From positions 16,257,874 through 16,321,873 of the forward strand of contig CM069455.1 in assembly GCA_035610835.1 (NCBI GenBank): 64,000 nt of DNA, in the 5' to 3' direction. Shown here piece after piece: positions 44,095-56,601 of the stretch. The position numbers and the translations under genes are program-made. Position 1 is the first letter of the stretch, and each line of letters starts with the position of its first letter. The notes under the pieces were generated by a model, which saw nothing but the letters and a program-made list of their open reading frames with translations, was not told the DNA's origin and did not search any database. The stretch comes from Ophiura sarsii. Taxonomy: Eukaryota > Echinodermata > Ophiuroidea > Amphilepidida > Ophiuridae.

Positions 44095-44778
44095 AAGATC
44101 AACGGAGTCCCTACACGACAATTGCGCTGAACAGCACACTATCATCGCGCTGTCAGTGCATTTTCAATGCGATGTCATTGCGTTGTCAATGGACTATCAA
44201 CTCAAAGTCAATGGACTATCATCGCAGGTCGAACATCAATCACATTCAAAAGATTTTATGATTTTATTATTTCATTCATGTTTTAAAACAGTTTAGAGGA
44301 GTAAAATTTAAAAAAATAAAAAATAATATATTTCTGGAAAGCAAAGTCATGAAAAAGAATCTTTTTTTGAATTTTGAAAATTAAGGGCGGTATTTATTTG
44401 TACACTAAAAGCTTGTTTGTCAGTTTTCAAAATAGGGGTAGGTCGGACATGGACAAACAAAACAATTTGTTTGTTCGTGTCAGCTCAAGTTAGGAGGTGC
44501 GTCATCGCGTATTCTAGTAAATGCATGAGAATATCATCGCGCGCGTAACTGAAATGCTACCGAGTTTCCAACCGCGCGATCTAAGATTGCCGAACGTAGC
44601 GCGCGTCACCACCCCCCCCCCCCCCCCCCCCAACTTGAACGGACATAGAAGTCACAGAGTATAATGTAGGCCTAAACCTCGTTATACTAGTGACGAAGGT
44701 TGTCATACAACCAAATTATGATCAACGCGTGTTTATAATTACGAATGCATTATTCGAATAATCATGGTTTATATCGGT

Positions 44779-45032
44779 ATATATTTCAATTGAATAGATC
44801 TGAAATCTGTTTTGTATTTTAAAGACATATATTCACAACAAGGTTATAGTACGTTTTTATGGGCGTAGGGCGATTGTAATACATCATACATGTATACATG
44901 AATTACAATCTCTACGCCCATGTATACATGTATTACAATCTCCCTACGCCCATAAAAACGTACCATAACCTTTAATGGTGAATAGATTTTTGATTAAACA
45001 AAATGGATTTAAGATCTATTCAATTAAAATAT
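44779..45032. repeat. Nested palindromic element
   Basis: Outer TTTCAATTGAATAGATCT is inverted at 45010-45030. Inner AAGGTTATAGTACGTTTTTA (44841) is inverted to 44972. GATTGTAATACAT and TACGCCCATG units alternate in the middle. Confidence 0.75.
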
Positions 45033-46544
45033 AAACGCTCGTCAACCTGTGTCGTTTTGATGCGTGATTGATGGACATTGAGACTGGCCTGGAGAACAAA
45101 CCTCAAACTCTCATATGTTTTTCTACAATCTGCTTATACAGTACAATAAGGGGTCGGTAACATTTTAGCAGTATTATCTCAAACGAAAGGACGTCCATGT
45201 TTACTGTTGGAAAATTAGTTATCAGAAAATCGGTAGAAATAAAGCATGATTTACAAAGCTGGGATAGGACATTTCCGAAGTCTCAGTGTTTTACAAATGT
45301 TTAACTTACTACTGGTAATGTGAATTTCCTTACTTTTGACAATTGAGACAGAATGTATAAAAAGAAGAAAATATGCTTTATTTATTTTCATTATATAGAA
45401 AATAAAATGTGGGTAAAATGGAAAAACATATTTTGACTTGTTTTAAGGCGAGTAAATGTGTGACTTTTGATTAGTAGAGCATTCGGGTGATGAAATGAAG
45501 AGGCATCGATACATTTATTTGTACTATACAGTATTTTCGATAAAAAATAATGCTGGTTAGTCACGTTTGTTACTGCTATACCATATTACATGCTACATAG
45601 TGTTAGTTCAAAGTTTCAAATAAGTATTTTATTATAAAAAGCTGTTTTTACTGTTGACGGATAACTGTTGGTCAGTTAACATGGTTAAGAGTATTCAATA
45701 ATCAATCACCTTATAGCTACCGTGATGCATATGACCATCCACTTACAGGTTTAGTTATTAACTGATGAATCAAAGACTCTCCAAATATTAGTGACCATGG
45801 TAACTTATCAACTAGTCACCCGATGTATTGCAACACTACTATTTGCCATCATTGAGAGGCTGATTGAGATTGATGGTAGTGTCAATGACAGTTAATTTCC
45901 AGTTAAATGTCCAAATTCATGCAAGGCCGCCGTAGGCTCCATGGAAAATGTCTGCATGTGCATAGCTGTCGAAAAATGCGCAAATTTCCCGAAATGTAAC
46001 GGTAAGTTGCCGAAAATCGCAAATAATACGCAAACTTTCTTCTTTCCCCAAGATTTAACGAATTTGCTGAAAGTTGCTGAGCCCGAAAAGCATCCTAAAA
46101 ATATTTTCTTTTTGTGCAACTTTCGGCATTTATTTTGTGACATAAGGCGTATTGAATTGAAATGTTGGCACAGCGCTTTACATTACATTCCAAACACTTT
46201 TAAAAGCCCTTTTTTATCGTGCGGTAGACTAAATTTATAAAGATCGAGTGAAAGAGCGATATATCGCCAAAAAAAAATATAATCAAAACAAATAATTGTC
46301 GATCATTTCGAACCGTTCCCTTGCGTACTATGCGACTTTAGAATATGCACAGCGTTGTGCGTCTGTTGTCTTGGAATAGTGCAGGGCAAGATCGCGTTCA
46401 ACATTTGGATGAACGCGATCTAAAGTAAGCTTTTCTGCCGCAAGCTCCCGTGAAAAGAAAAAATGACCTTGAAATGCGCTCAGCGTGACCTGTTGACTGA
46501 CTGCAATGATCATGTATCTCATTTGTCAGCTACACATGATTCCG
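45033..46544. other. No gene seen
   Basis: No recognisable exon. Frames of 83 to 99 codons near 45.9-46.2 kb overlap on both strands and have no recognisable motif. Confidence 0.45.
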
Positions 46545-47056
46545 ATACATTTTTACACTTACTAGGAAATTTGACCACATCTCCCCTGTCTTAGCTGATT
46601 TACATTGGCTACCTGTGGAGCAACGCATTGTCTTCAAATACTCTTTACTCGTTTACAAAATACAACTTGGTAAAGCACCCGTATATCTTGCTGACTCTGT
46701 TCAACCATACACTCCTCGGCGTGCTCTTCGTTCGTCAGAGCAAGGTCTCCTAAAATTGAATCGTACAAAAACACAGTGGGGCAACAGAGCCTTTGGGATT
46801 GCAGCGGCAAGAATATGGAACAATTTACCTGCTGTCGTCCGATTAAACAGCAATATAAACCGTTTCAAAAAAGACTTAAAAACCCACTTATTTAAAGTGG
46901 CTTTTACTCAATAATCTTTTTGTAGTCATCTGATATGTTTTTGTGCTCTATTGACTGTAGGCCCTATAACTTGTTTGTAAATGCAAAAGCGCCATGAGCG
47001 CCATTTATGGCGGATACCGGCGCTTTATAAGTTTTCATTATTATTATTATTATTTA
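46545..47056 (+). pseudogene. 5'-truncated CR1/L2-like LINE: C-terminus of the reverse transcriptase ORF and 3' tail
   Basis: The open frame from about 46545 reads RKFDHISPVLADLHWLPVEQ, then RIVFKYSLLVYK, RRALRSS, WGNRAFGIAAARIWNNLP and FKKDLKTHLFKVAF, stopping at 46914. This is the familiar C-terminus of CR1/L2/Jockey-type LINE ORF2. The 3' UTR ends with GGCGCTTTATAAG and a short (ATT)n run, the usual end of these elements. The rest of the element is missing. Confidence 0.85.
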
Positions 47057-47684
47057 TGGTGTGTGGGAACTTTGAATGGGCATTAGACCGTTGATAATTT
47101 TGACTAGATTTCTATTGGTAGAGGAAAAGGTAGATCATTAACATAATTTCCGTGACCCCCATCGTGTTGGAGCATGCTATTCACGTAGTCGTGTAGTAAT
47201 TACCGCTTTTGGCAAATTAAAAATGTGTGCTAAGTACCCCAATAAAGCAAAACAAAAACGGCAATACCTAAACATAGTTATAGCGTATGCCAATGTAGCA
47301 TCACTGTCCATTCAAATGACCGTCATTTGTGAATCGATTGCTTTATCTGTTGTCTATTGAGTGTAAAGACGCTATTAAAAGGGGCTGATGGGTTGCCCTT
47401 TCATAGCTTTGGAAACTCGGATATTTGCTGAACACGTTTTCAGTGAAATCGATTTAATTCCTGCAATCATTACAATGCCGCCTAATATGTCAACAGCATC
47501 GATACCTAAAGGAAATTGAATAGGGGTGTTACTGTTTTAATCCACAAATTGTAGTTCTTTTGGAGAATAAAAAAATCTCTAAAAGGTGTTTTTTGCATGT
47601 AGCCCTTAGTGTAAATTCGGTTAAGGTGAGTAGTGCAATTCGTGAATAAACAAACCCAAACAAATCGTTACAACGCGGATGTCT

Positions 47685-47955
47685 GCTATCTAGCTATCTA
47701 CAGTAGATAGCACCCATCATTGCATTCTTCACTTATTAGATATAACCCAATATTACGTTGCTTTCTTCAGTAGATAACACCCATGTTACATTACTATCTT
47801 CAGTAGATAGTACCCATATATTACATTGCTATCTTCAGTAGTTAACCGTATGTTATAATAATTGCTATCTTCAGTAGATAGTATGCCAATATATAACATT
47901 GCTATCTTAAGATAACATATGCTATATTGCTATCTTCCGTAGATAGCATTCATGT
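47685..47955. repeat. Degenerate tandem repeat with CTATCTTCAGTAGATAG core
   Basis: About seven units spaced roughly 30 to 70 bp, each centred on an imperfect palindrome CTATCTTCAGTAGATAG with ACCCATRTTACATTG between. Confidence 0.8.
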
Positions 47956-48345
47956 ATTATTACATTGATATCACCTGAACATGATGTGGATTATGCAGTA
48001 ATGGAAATATCCATATAGACAGCAAATACCTACACCGTGAACACCTATTGGTGTTATTGGTGTGCAACAGTTTCTAAACTTAAGGAACAGTCGGAATAGG
48101 AGAGTGAACGACATATTTACAGAAAATTTAAAAAAATAATGTTTATTTACCAACATTCCTAATGTATGCTTTTTCAAGAATATAGACCAACCCGTTCGAC
48201 CCCTGGTTATCGTACTTGCTATAAATTGCATGGCGGGCCTCGAACTGGAGCTAGAGTAATTCGTCCATACTGTATCATATCAATTTGGTGACGGTTTTTA
48301 GGGCAACAATTTATAGCGCTACTTAGCAGGCCTTGTAGCCTAATG

Positions 48346-48672
48346 TTTAGGTCCCAGATACTGGACTGTAGTAACGTCCGACACTGGAACACCCAGTATC
48401 GTTCGATTCTGGTACAAAGTCAGTGTTCCAGTATCGGTCGATATTGGCACATATCAAATGATCCAGTATCGACGATACCCGAATCGTTCAATACTGGGAT
48501 CAATTTCACTTGTATCACGTGTCGCTGGATACTGGAACATAATTTGGTGTTCCGGTATCGACCGATACTGGACCAGTAATTTCGTACCAGTATCGACCGA
48601 CACTGGCAACTTTTATGTTCCAGTATTGAACGAGACTGGTATAGGCTGCGCAGTGTCTGGGACCTAAAGTAC
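48346..48672. mobile_element. GATACTGG-palindrome element (copy 3)
   Basis: TTTAGGTCCCAGATACTGG and GGGACCTAAAGTAC ends. It carries about eight palindromic units of the CAGTATCGnnCGATACTG type, the most compact copy in the window. Confidence 0.8.
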
Positions 48673-48676
48673 ACTT

Positions 48677-48837
48677 CCCCTTTCCCAATTTTCTATCTCA
48701 AGGATTACTGAACCAATACTTGGCATGTTTGTACTAATTGTTATGCATTTCTAATGGTGATTCTAAATATGGTAGTGAAATTCAATATTGTTGACGTTTT
48801 TGAAACATTTTGTGACATTTCAGACGCGTAGAAAGTG
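48677..48837 (+). mobile_element. Family E MITE, right part only (copy 8)
   Basis: Family core TATCTCAAGGATTACTGAAC through ACGCGTAGAAAGTG and TTAA. The left end is replaced by the GATACTGG-palindrome element ending at 48672. It lies just downstream of the GPCR stop. Confidence 0.65.
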
Positions 48838-48911
48838 TTAAATAATTGTAGCCTAATTTGCTAAAATCAGATCAGATTTGTAAAAACAAAGTTTGACATA
48901 ATCCACATATT

Positions 48912-49873
48912 CTAAGTGATCTCAATATTCGATGAATATTGACGGCCATCATTATTAATCGTCATCTGTGGTGCTATTTGTGAGGTATTAATTGTACTAT
49001 TCGTGCCGGTGTCTTCCATTTCTATTCCTGGGCTGACTACGTCAATCCGTGTATTATCGTTTATAGCCGCTGCCCACCGGAAATCTCTATTGACGGCCAT
49101 CATGTCAACCGAGGCTGCTAAAGAGGGCGCCATCATTTCCGGTTCGCAGTCAATAGCGCCGTTGAAAACTTTCTGTCCGCAAAGCGCGATTACAAGTGCT
49201 CGACGATATTGTTTATTACGGAAAACATATATGATAGGATTGACGCATGAATTAAAAGAAGCGATAAGGACAGTACTGTGGTAATACCAACTCTCAAAAT
49301 CTAAATTTGTCCAGCCTAGATTGTACGCCAGAAAAATAAATTGATTTGGCGCCCAACATATGGCAAAGGTTACACAGATGATCACCAACATTTTCACCAG
49401 CCTTTTCCGCGCTTGATGGATCTCCATGGACGCATGGGTTGATCGTCCCGCCAATTCTGTCGAGTCTATTTCACTGAGAGACAAGGCTCTCATCATTCTT
49501 GCGTAACACAAAAACATAGCAGTCAGCGGCACTGCATATATGATAAAAAAGTTACCGACACCCACCAAAACTTGCAATCCATCGCTGGGCCACTTGATGA
49601 TACATCCGTCATCTTTGGCGTAAAATATGTACAACATGTAGCTGTTCAACACAATTGCCATTACCCATGATGTCACGACCATGAGCAGCGCCCTCTTTAG
49701 TGTAAATATGACGTCATAACGTAGTGGGTAGACGATACCGAAGTAGCGTTCGACCGTGACGCAGGTGAGGTTGAGTACCGAGGCGGTAAAACTTGTCCAA
49801 AGCGGGAACTTTGACAGAAGCAGACGACACAGGGCATGACCAGGTGCTCCATCTGGAATAGGAATTTGTATAC
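48912..49873 (-). CDS. GPCR exon 2 (TM3 to C-terminal tail)
   Basis: The acceptor is a long pyrimidine tract, CGTTCCCCCCACCCCATTAG|GTATAC. The open frame continues upstream through the intron to 49964, but those 31 codons include the splice site and are intronic. The third intracellular loop holds ARKRLVKML before TM6. The tail carries a NSTINTS cluster, where phosphorylation would be expected for the family. Confidence 0.9.
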
Positions 49874-52800
49874 CTAATGGGGTGGGGGGAACGCAAAAGA
49901 AATAGTAATTGATTAGAATAAAAACTGTAAGCAGCATATAATAACGGTCGGGACATTGGTACATATTGAAAACTATTTAGACATCAGTGTTCCGTTTAAA
50001 TTTGAGTCGTGCATTTGGGGTTAGTCCTACATTATCTCATGACGAAAAAGTGTGCATGTGCTCGCTGTAAATTGGAAACAAATAAGGATAACAGAAATAA
50101 TGACTTGGACACACTGGCTTTTAGAACAGCCGGCACTGCAAAACCAGGACGTAAACTCATGCGTACAACTGACTTTTACGTCAGACGAAAGGCGCCAAAG
50201 TCAAATTTTTCCATCTCCGTACGTACACGCATCGATGAAGATTGAACTGAGACCAATGCAAGCGCAAATATTTCAATAGAAATATTTGTATTCTAATAAT
50301 AGACATTCTCAGTTCAATTGTCATACATGTAGATGTTTGTGTTTATGGTGATACCAAAAATTACTAGCGCCTATCGTAAAAATCTTCCGTGAAATCCTTA
50401 AATCACGCGTGTGTAGGCCTACTCGTTTTGCCGTTCGACCTAAACGTTCGGTTCTGTTTTATATGCCTTGAATTTTAACTTTAATACTAGAGGCATATTA
50501 TACGGTAGGAATTCGACCAGCCTGCCTGAACATGCTGGAGAAGACTGTAGCAGCTTAAGAACGTGACAAAATCAACATCTTGCATTAATTGTATATTACC
50601 TCACGGTCTAAAGCTGCTAGTGCTACAGTCTTCTTCTATCATGCTGGTTGAATAATAATAATAATATAATTAATAATAATTAGTATTTATATAGCGCGTT
50701 TCCAAAGTGATCAAAGCGCTGTAATTTCGCTGCTGGTGAATCATCAGAATCAGGTCGTATCAACTAGGGTGCTGCCAATTTCTGGCGCAAACCTATCTGC
50801 ACTTAGATTGTAACATCCACAATTTTTCAATGCAGCTCCCCAAATACCATTGGGTCAAGGAAGTTTTTGATAAAACTGAAACAACTAATCACATATTTTG
50901 AAAGCAGGAGGAAACCGGAGATCCCGGAGAAAACCTGCGGCGAGAGCGTGTATGGATCGTGATAAACCAAATGCACATAAAGCCCGACCGAGCACAGATT
51001 TCGAACCCGGGATTCATTGGTGCAAAGCGAGGGTATCTACCGCTGCGCCAACACGCTCTCCCTATCGTACACAAGGAAAACTATTTTAAACAACCCCAAA
51101 CAGTTGTTTAAGCCTGTCACTCTAACAACTATTGTTCAAACTGTTAAACAATTGTTTAAACAACTGCTGCAGATGTTAACACGATTGTTTAACAGTTAGA
51201 ACAATAGTCGTTGAGTGACAGGCTTAAACAACTGTTTTGGGGTTGTTTAAAATAGTTTTACTGTGTATAATATGCCCCTACATGTAGTATTAAAGTTAAA
51301 AGTCAAGGCATATAAACGTTAACTGTAAAATATAAAAGAATTCAACAATGCGAGATGGAGAGGTTGATAACGTCATTCCCTTTTCTGATTCTCCAATTAC
51401 AGCTAGAAATTGTTTACCCAACCGGGTTTTTATTTGCAAACGTGCTTGGACATTTACCGCCTTTAATTATAAATACTGGCGCTTTTAATAAGCGATCGCC
51501 TGCTTGCATCCAGCGTTTAAATGTAAAAAGTGGCGCGATAGTAGTAGCTATATTGCTCACTAAATTAAAGCCATCTGCTAGTCATATTATAAATAATAAT
51601 ATTTTAAAGCGAAATACAATCTGGAGATGCGTCGTTAATGTTCGTGTGAATTGCTCTTATATTTTATTTATGTCCATATACATTGACTCAATCCTTGAAG
51701 TTGTAAGATTTTGATAATTTGGATTTGATTTGTCTGAACATAAGTCAGCAAACCTTAAAGATGAAGCTTAAATATGTCAGTCACAGGTGGTTGGCTAATT
51801 CGTGGAGCCACAAATGGTAGGGTTTCAAACATAAACCACCAATTGTTTTGGGATTATAGATACGGATGTAAAAATAGGCTATTCTCATACTATTAACCCT
51901 AACCATCCTCAATGCCGCAAATGTGCACGGTACCGGTAACGTCTGTCTGTGCCAGCTGGCGTGGCACTTTTTCGATGAAATAATAGTCCCAGGCTACATA
52001 GTCGGGCCAGTCGGGCCAATACACTGGCCCGAGTATTGTTGACCCCGTGGCACACTGGTAGAGCGTTCGTCTGGCAACCGAGAGGTTGTGGGTTCGAGCC
52101 CCGGTGGCTTGTCCGCGTTTTTGTCGTTGAAAAAAAATTCTTCAAAATGTGACTTAGGAGGTTAGGGTTAACGCGGTTTTAGCCTAAAACCGTCGCCAAC
52201 TATACTCATGTTTAAAGTTAAACGCATGTTTATCTTTAGACAGGGCGTTTAACAAAACACGTTTTTAAACACTATGAATATCGTCCTTAGAAGTATGGAA
52301 TGGTCTTTATTCAATAATCAGCGCGGACTCAAATAGGTTACCGTAGAAATGAACGGACTTTGTTTGTTTGCTTTAAGTATTTGTTGTTGTTTTGTTTTGT
52401 TTTGTTTTGTTTTTTGACCCCCAAAAATCATTTCATTTTTTGGAATGTTTGAAATATTAATATAAGGCCTAAAAAAGGCTGGATTGCCCATTCATCTTGA
52501 TTTATTTTTGGGTCGGTAGATCGAATGTCGAATCACACACTGGATGCAGGGTGTCTCAGAATGATTTATACTGGGAAAGGTGCATTTGTTTAGCTATGAA
52601 GGTCACCTGTACTTCGAGATTTATTAATTAAGATAAATATTGATATTGACGAGACAAAGATTGGGGGCATGGACGAATGTTTCAAAGTGAAGCAGCTATT
52701 TTAGCCTGCGTCAATCCATAAGAATGAATGGTAACTCATAATTTACGATCCTAATACTAAATTCTGATCAAGGGCATGAATTATGAGGACCGTTTTCTGT

Positions 52801-55800
52801 GTAAAAAACTTCTAAAAAAGCAACAACATTTGAATTCAGTACATTATTTACATTTTGTTAACTAAATGTGGCAGAAGAAGTGTTGGCTGGATATGATATA
52901 AATGGTATATGATATGATATAACTATTTGTATAATATATTTCAATTTAAAGACAAGTATTTTGAAATTTAAGTCAAACAAATCACTCATACAGTGATTCA
53001 GTTTGTATACATGTGACATGGTAATGAAAGATGTTTCATGTATTCATGATGGATATAACAACACATATTAGGTTTTGAAAGCAACTCAATATCTTTACCA
53101 TATTTTCATTAATAGTTCACATGCATATTAACTATAACAGTAATTTTTCTGACTTAAATTTCCAAATGAAATGCCAAATGACTATTTCGGAAACCAAATT
53201 AGAGGGGACATATGGTCATTGGTATGGGGTCACGTAGAGTCACTTGAAGTCATTTTAAATAACAATTTGTAATTTGTAATTGATTTATTTTGGAAAATTA
53301 AAAAAAAAACGCGACCGTGGGGTTTTTTTCTCGTTTTTTCGTAAAAGAAAAACTCTTCCTACATTAAAGGCATATTATGTGATCTTTTTCAGATAGCGAC
53401 CTCTATTCATTATTTTTTTTAGAAAGTAGATTTTCTTGCAGATTTACATTTCTGATCATAAATCATACATACATTCCAAGTTACAGAGCGATACGATTCC
53501 TAATTACCTCAAAACCATGGTTTTAGAGTGAATTTAGAGTAAAAATATAAATTATTTTCACTCTAAAATCATGATTTTGAAGTAATTAAGAATCGTATCG
53601 CCCTGTAACTTGGAATGTATGTACGATTTATGATCAGAAATGTAAATCTGCAAGAAAATCTTCTTTCAATTTTTTTTCGATGTTGAGGGCTTTCCTTGGA
53701 AAGATCACATAATATACCTTTAACCTTTAATCTTGAACAGTCCATCCGCTTCTATATTTTGTTCTTTCGCCTTATTGCTAGGGTGCATCTTTTTTGTTCT
53801 CAATGCATATTTGTCTTCAACATCTGTGCAATTTTGTTTGATTTTGAGCTTGCTATTTTGTACGTCAGTATCCGCAATTACTGGGGGACATACTTCGTAA
53901 TGAGAACCTTAATATTCCTGATAATTATTACCACAACTGTGTTGACATTTCCTTCGTAGCAACGGTTTACTGCCAAGTGTAATGGAAATACGATAAATGG
54001 TTTGTATACAACGGTATAATGGTTTCTCCGAATTCAGAGCAGGTAATAGCAGATATTGCTTGCGCTGTAATGTGACAATAATTTACAGGGGTTTTTAATT
54101 CATATTATTTCAATTTGAAACGGTAAGGTCTACACGTATTATAATTATCGGGCAAATTGCCCGATCTATTGTTATTCATTCCTCCCATATTATTTCTCAG
54201 AAACTCGAATTATGGCACAATACATTACGCGAACCTTGCCTTAAAAAGTTTAACAACTATCAACTGTGAAAAGAGTCGAATCACAGGTCATCATTTGGAT
54301 AATCAGTCGCAACATTTGACTGGACGATGTTAGTTAGCTACTCTAATGACAGATAGTAGATCCCAAACTTTACGGCAATCTGGTGAAGAGACATTAACAA
54401 TAACTAAACAGTCCAGCCATCTCATAATGGATTTCATTTAAATAGACTGTTGTTAACATTTAATTTAACTTTTCAGCAATGCTGAAGGCCTATATTGCTA
54501 TTGAAACAAATACATTTTCCACATACCTATTTCCTGATGATGATGATCAATCATTTTATTTCCAATTCAAAAATTCAAGGTATCTGAGGAAATTATATGA
54601 ATTGTATTGACATGGAGCAGAAAGTTTTGGATGTGTTTGGAAAAATGACATTAAATATATCCTTTTCTGACAGACAGCTAAAAAACACCACTAACTCAGT
54701 TATGTCCAATAAGGACTGACGGACTGCTTGCGGGTCACTGTAGAATTGCACGTAACATCATCTTTTTAGGAAAATAACAATTTAAATTGACATAAAAATT
54801 CAAGATTTTCTATTTATCTATCAAAAACAATCTGTATACTTACATATCAATACTCAAATACATAATAATTATGTAAAACATAAAAAGTGTTCCTACTGCA
54901 AATAAAGCCAAATGCAGATACGATGTTGTTGCACTCGCACGACGATATTATCTTTGGTTTCTGTCTCTATACCGATTAAAGGTTTCGAGTGGTTGTGAAC
55001 CCCAAATATAGATCCCTTGGAAGTCAAATATCTGCTTTTAAAGCTAAATGAAATGTACAGGTATGAAAATCTAGTATCGCGATCTAATGTAATTTGTTGT
55101 TTCTAATGATGTAAACAACGCAACACAGATGAATCTTTCGCTTCTTAAATAAAATTGAGTTTAGCATCTGATCATTTCATTATGTTAAAGGTAAATGATC
55201 TGATTGCTGGCCCGATTTTCAACTTAAAGGGACACAATTTCATGTTTATTTTTTTTCAATTTTAATTAATTTACTTCAGAATTCAAGATGAACATTAAAA
55301 ATTGCCATTATTGTTGTTTCTCTTACAAAAAAACCAGCAAAACTTGATTAAAACAATGTTTTAAATTTGTTGGAATACCACCCTTAACCATGTAAAATGC
55401 TGGGTGCGGCTCTACCAGCATTTTTGAATCGACGTTTTGTTGTACAAAGAGGGCTGATTTTTCTTAATCCTTATAGGTGTAAGTTCATACATGTAATACA
55501 AATGTAAAAATATACAAAATCCCAGTTTTATCATATTTTTGTAATTGAGGGCGCTGCCTCCACCATAACTCTTAATGCCCCTTTAATGTTTCTATTTTAC
55601 ATGAAAGGTCATCCTTAAAAGTGTCATATTACAAAGTTTGAGTTGCATAACTCCCGTGGTTCTTATTTTAGAAGCACATGGTCACAATAAATTGAGAAGT
55701 ACACAAACTGGTTTGTGGATAACCACCTTTATCAGTAATTCACCACATTTTAGCCTTTTATTTCTAAATGGAACATTTCTGGCCCCTAAGAATTTACAGA

Positions 55801-56535
55801 CGTTATGAGAAAATACGGGGATTCATCTGGTATGATAATATCTTGATTTGAAAAAAAAACATAGCCCAAAAAATGTGATCGGAACATATACGTACACCTT
55901 TAATTGAAAAATGGTGACTTTAACTACTTCGAGCGCATAGCGATAATAGTTTAGTGCAACAAAGTCCTATCTGCAATGGCTGCCATTTGTAGGATGGTGT
56001 TTTCACAAGGGCATATATCTAAAGCAACCTCAATATATAACATGTGGCAGCTATTGTGGATATTGCCTTTTCACATAACTGAGATGTAATTGATAAATAG
56101 CTGCCCGGTTTTACTTTTAGTTTATATCAAGGTCTGCTATAGACCACCACACATGATAACATCTGGCAGCTACTGTAGATGGACTCTTGTTGCACTAAAC
56201 CCTCAAAGTTAAGACTTACCTAAATGCAACGGAATAAGAACCACAGCGGTAATAAAATCCGCCACTGCAAGATTGACCAAGAACAGACTTGTCAGATTTC
56301 TCAACAATGGCACCCTGGCCACGGTAAACACCACCAGAAAGTTGCCACTGATTCCAGCAACGGCAATGATGCTGTACATGATTTGTAGAAAGAGTCCTGG
56401 TATCTCGCCACCTGCACCCCAATTTGTAGATTCGAAGTCTTGCGGATGGACCACGCTGACCGATGATGTCTCTTCTAGGTCCAAGTATGATGTCGTCGAA
56501 GAAGCGGTCGTTGTGAAATGTTGCGTCATTTTCAT
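48912..56535 (-). CDS. Class A (rhodopsin-like) G-protein-coupled receptor, two coding exons, 425 aa
   Basis: Exon 1 (56535-56220) and exon 2 (49873-48912) join in phase 1, splitting a Gly codon, across a 6,346-bp intron. The result is a complete seven-helix receptor at the plasma membrane. Landmarks: GN at 64-65 in TM1, LAVAD with Asp93 in TM2, Cys121 paired with Cys196, ERY at 147-149, Trp175 in TM4, Pro221 and Tyr229 in TM5, CWAP at 278-281 in TM6, NPIIY at 317-321 in TM7, then a tail of about 95 residues. The position expected for the amine-binding Asp (3.32, residue 128 counted from Cys121) is Phe, which argues against an aminergic receptor. A peptide or orphan receptor is more likely. 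The exact subfamily cannot be set by eye. The intron holds a SINE and several MITEs. Confidence 0.9.
50645..51060 (-). mobile_element. tRNA-derived SINE, apparently full length
   Basis: On the minus strand it begins GAGAGCGTGTTGGCGCAGCG (A box TGGCGCAGCGG) with GGGTTCGAAATC as B box about 35 bp later. The body contains TTTTCTCCGGGATCTCCGG. The tail CAGCGCTTTGATCACTTTGG, TATATAAATACTA and (ATT)n resembles a CR1/L2 LINE end. It lies in the GPCR intron. Confidence 0.8.
51068..51267. mobile_element. Palindromic MITE (TACACAG..AAACTATTTTAAAC ends)
   Basis: AAACTATTTTAAACAACCCC, AACAGTTGTTTAAGCCTGTC and ACAACTATTGTTC are repeated inverted on the right. It starts 8 bp beyond the SINE head in the GPCR intron. 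Confidence 0.75.
52040..52150 (+). mobile_element. tRNA-like SINE head or tRNA pseudogene
   Basis: GTGGCACACTGGTAGAGCG (A box) and GGTTCGAGCCCC (B box) are correctly spaced, but the T-stem has a mismatch and the acceptor stem does not close. The reverse frame gives RGSNPQPLGCQTNALPV, typical of tRNA-derived SINE sequence. Confidence 0.55.
52385..52416. repeat. (TGTTT)n microsatellite
   Basis: TTGTTGTTG followed by about five TTTTG units and a T run. Confidence 0.9.
53368..53719. mobile_element. TTAA-flanked MITE, family C (copy 3), in the GPCR intron
   Basis: The ends AGGCATATTATGTGATCTTT and AAAGATCACATAATATACCT sit between TTAA sites at 53364 and 53720. It has the same internal hairpin as the copy at 9042. 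Confidence 0.8.
55195..55903. mobile_element. Family B inverted-repeat element (copy 2), interrupted
   Basis: It matches the reverse complement of 7456-7806, for example CATCCTTAAAAGTGTCATAT and TGGATAACCACCTTT. It is split by the TTAA MITE at 55228-55582. It lies in the GPCR intron. Confidence 0.7.
55228..55582. mobile_element. TTAA-flanked MITE, family A (copy 2), nested in family B
   Basis: It shares long stretches with 26283-26681 (TTCAGAATTCAAGATGAACA; AATCCTTATAGGTGTAAGTT). TTAA lies at 55224-55227 and 55583-55586. It interrupts the family B copy at 55195-55903, as shown by comparison with the uninterrupted copy at 7456. Confidence 0.8.
56220..56535 (-). CDS. GPCR exon 1 (N-terminus, TM1, TM2)
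   Basis: The start is ATG at 56535-56533 in a good context (ACAATGA), with a second in-frame ATG two codons later. The frame is open further upstream to 56601 but without an ATG, and an out-of-frame upstream ATG followed at once by a stop lies near 56609. The N-terminal tail of about 46 residues is Ser/Thr-rich and has no N-X-S/T site before TM1. The exon ends TTAG|GTAAGT. Confidence 0.88.
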
Positions 56536-56601
56536 TGTTTGTGTTTTATCCAATGAGGCAATATTATGTATAGCATATAGCTGATAATATTGCCAGGTCA
56601 A

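Larger units (their letters stand above)
51268..53367. other. GPCR intron: tRNA-like SINE, microsatellite, no exon
   Basis: A 119-codon plus-strand frame at 51355-51714 has no motif or splice context and is not called. The tRNA-like element and (TGTTT)n tract are listed separately. Confidence 0.45.

Noticed and set aside
51355..51714. 119-codon plus-strand frame in the GPCR intron
   Set aside because: No motif, no signal peptide pattern I trust, and no splice or promoter context.
56536..56601. 22-codon extension of GPCR exon 1 upstream
   Set aside because: No ATG in this extension; the first in-frame ATG is at 56535.
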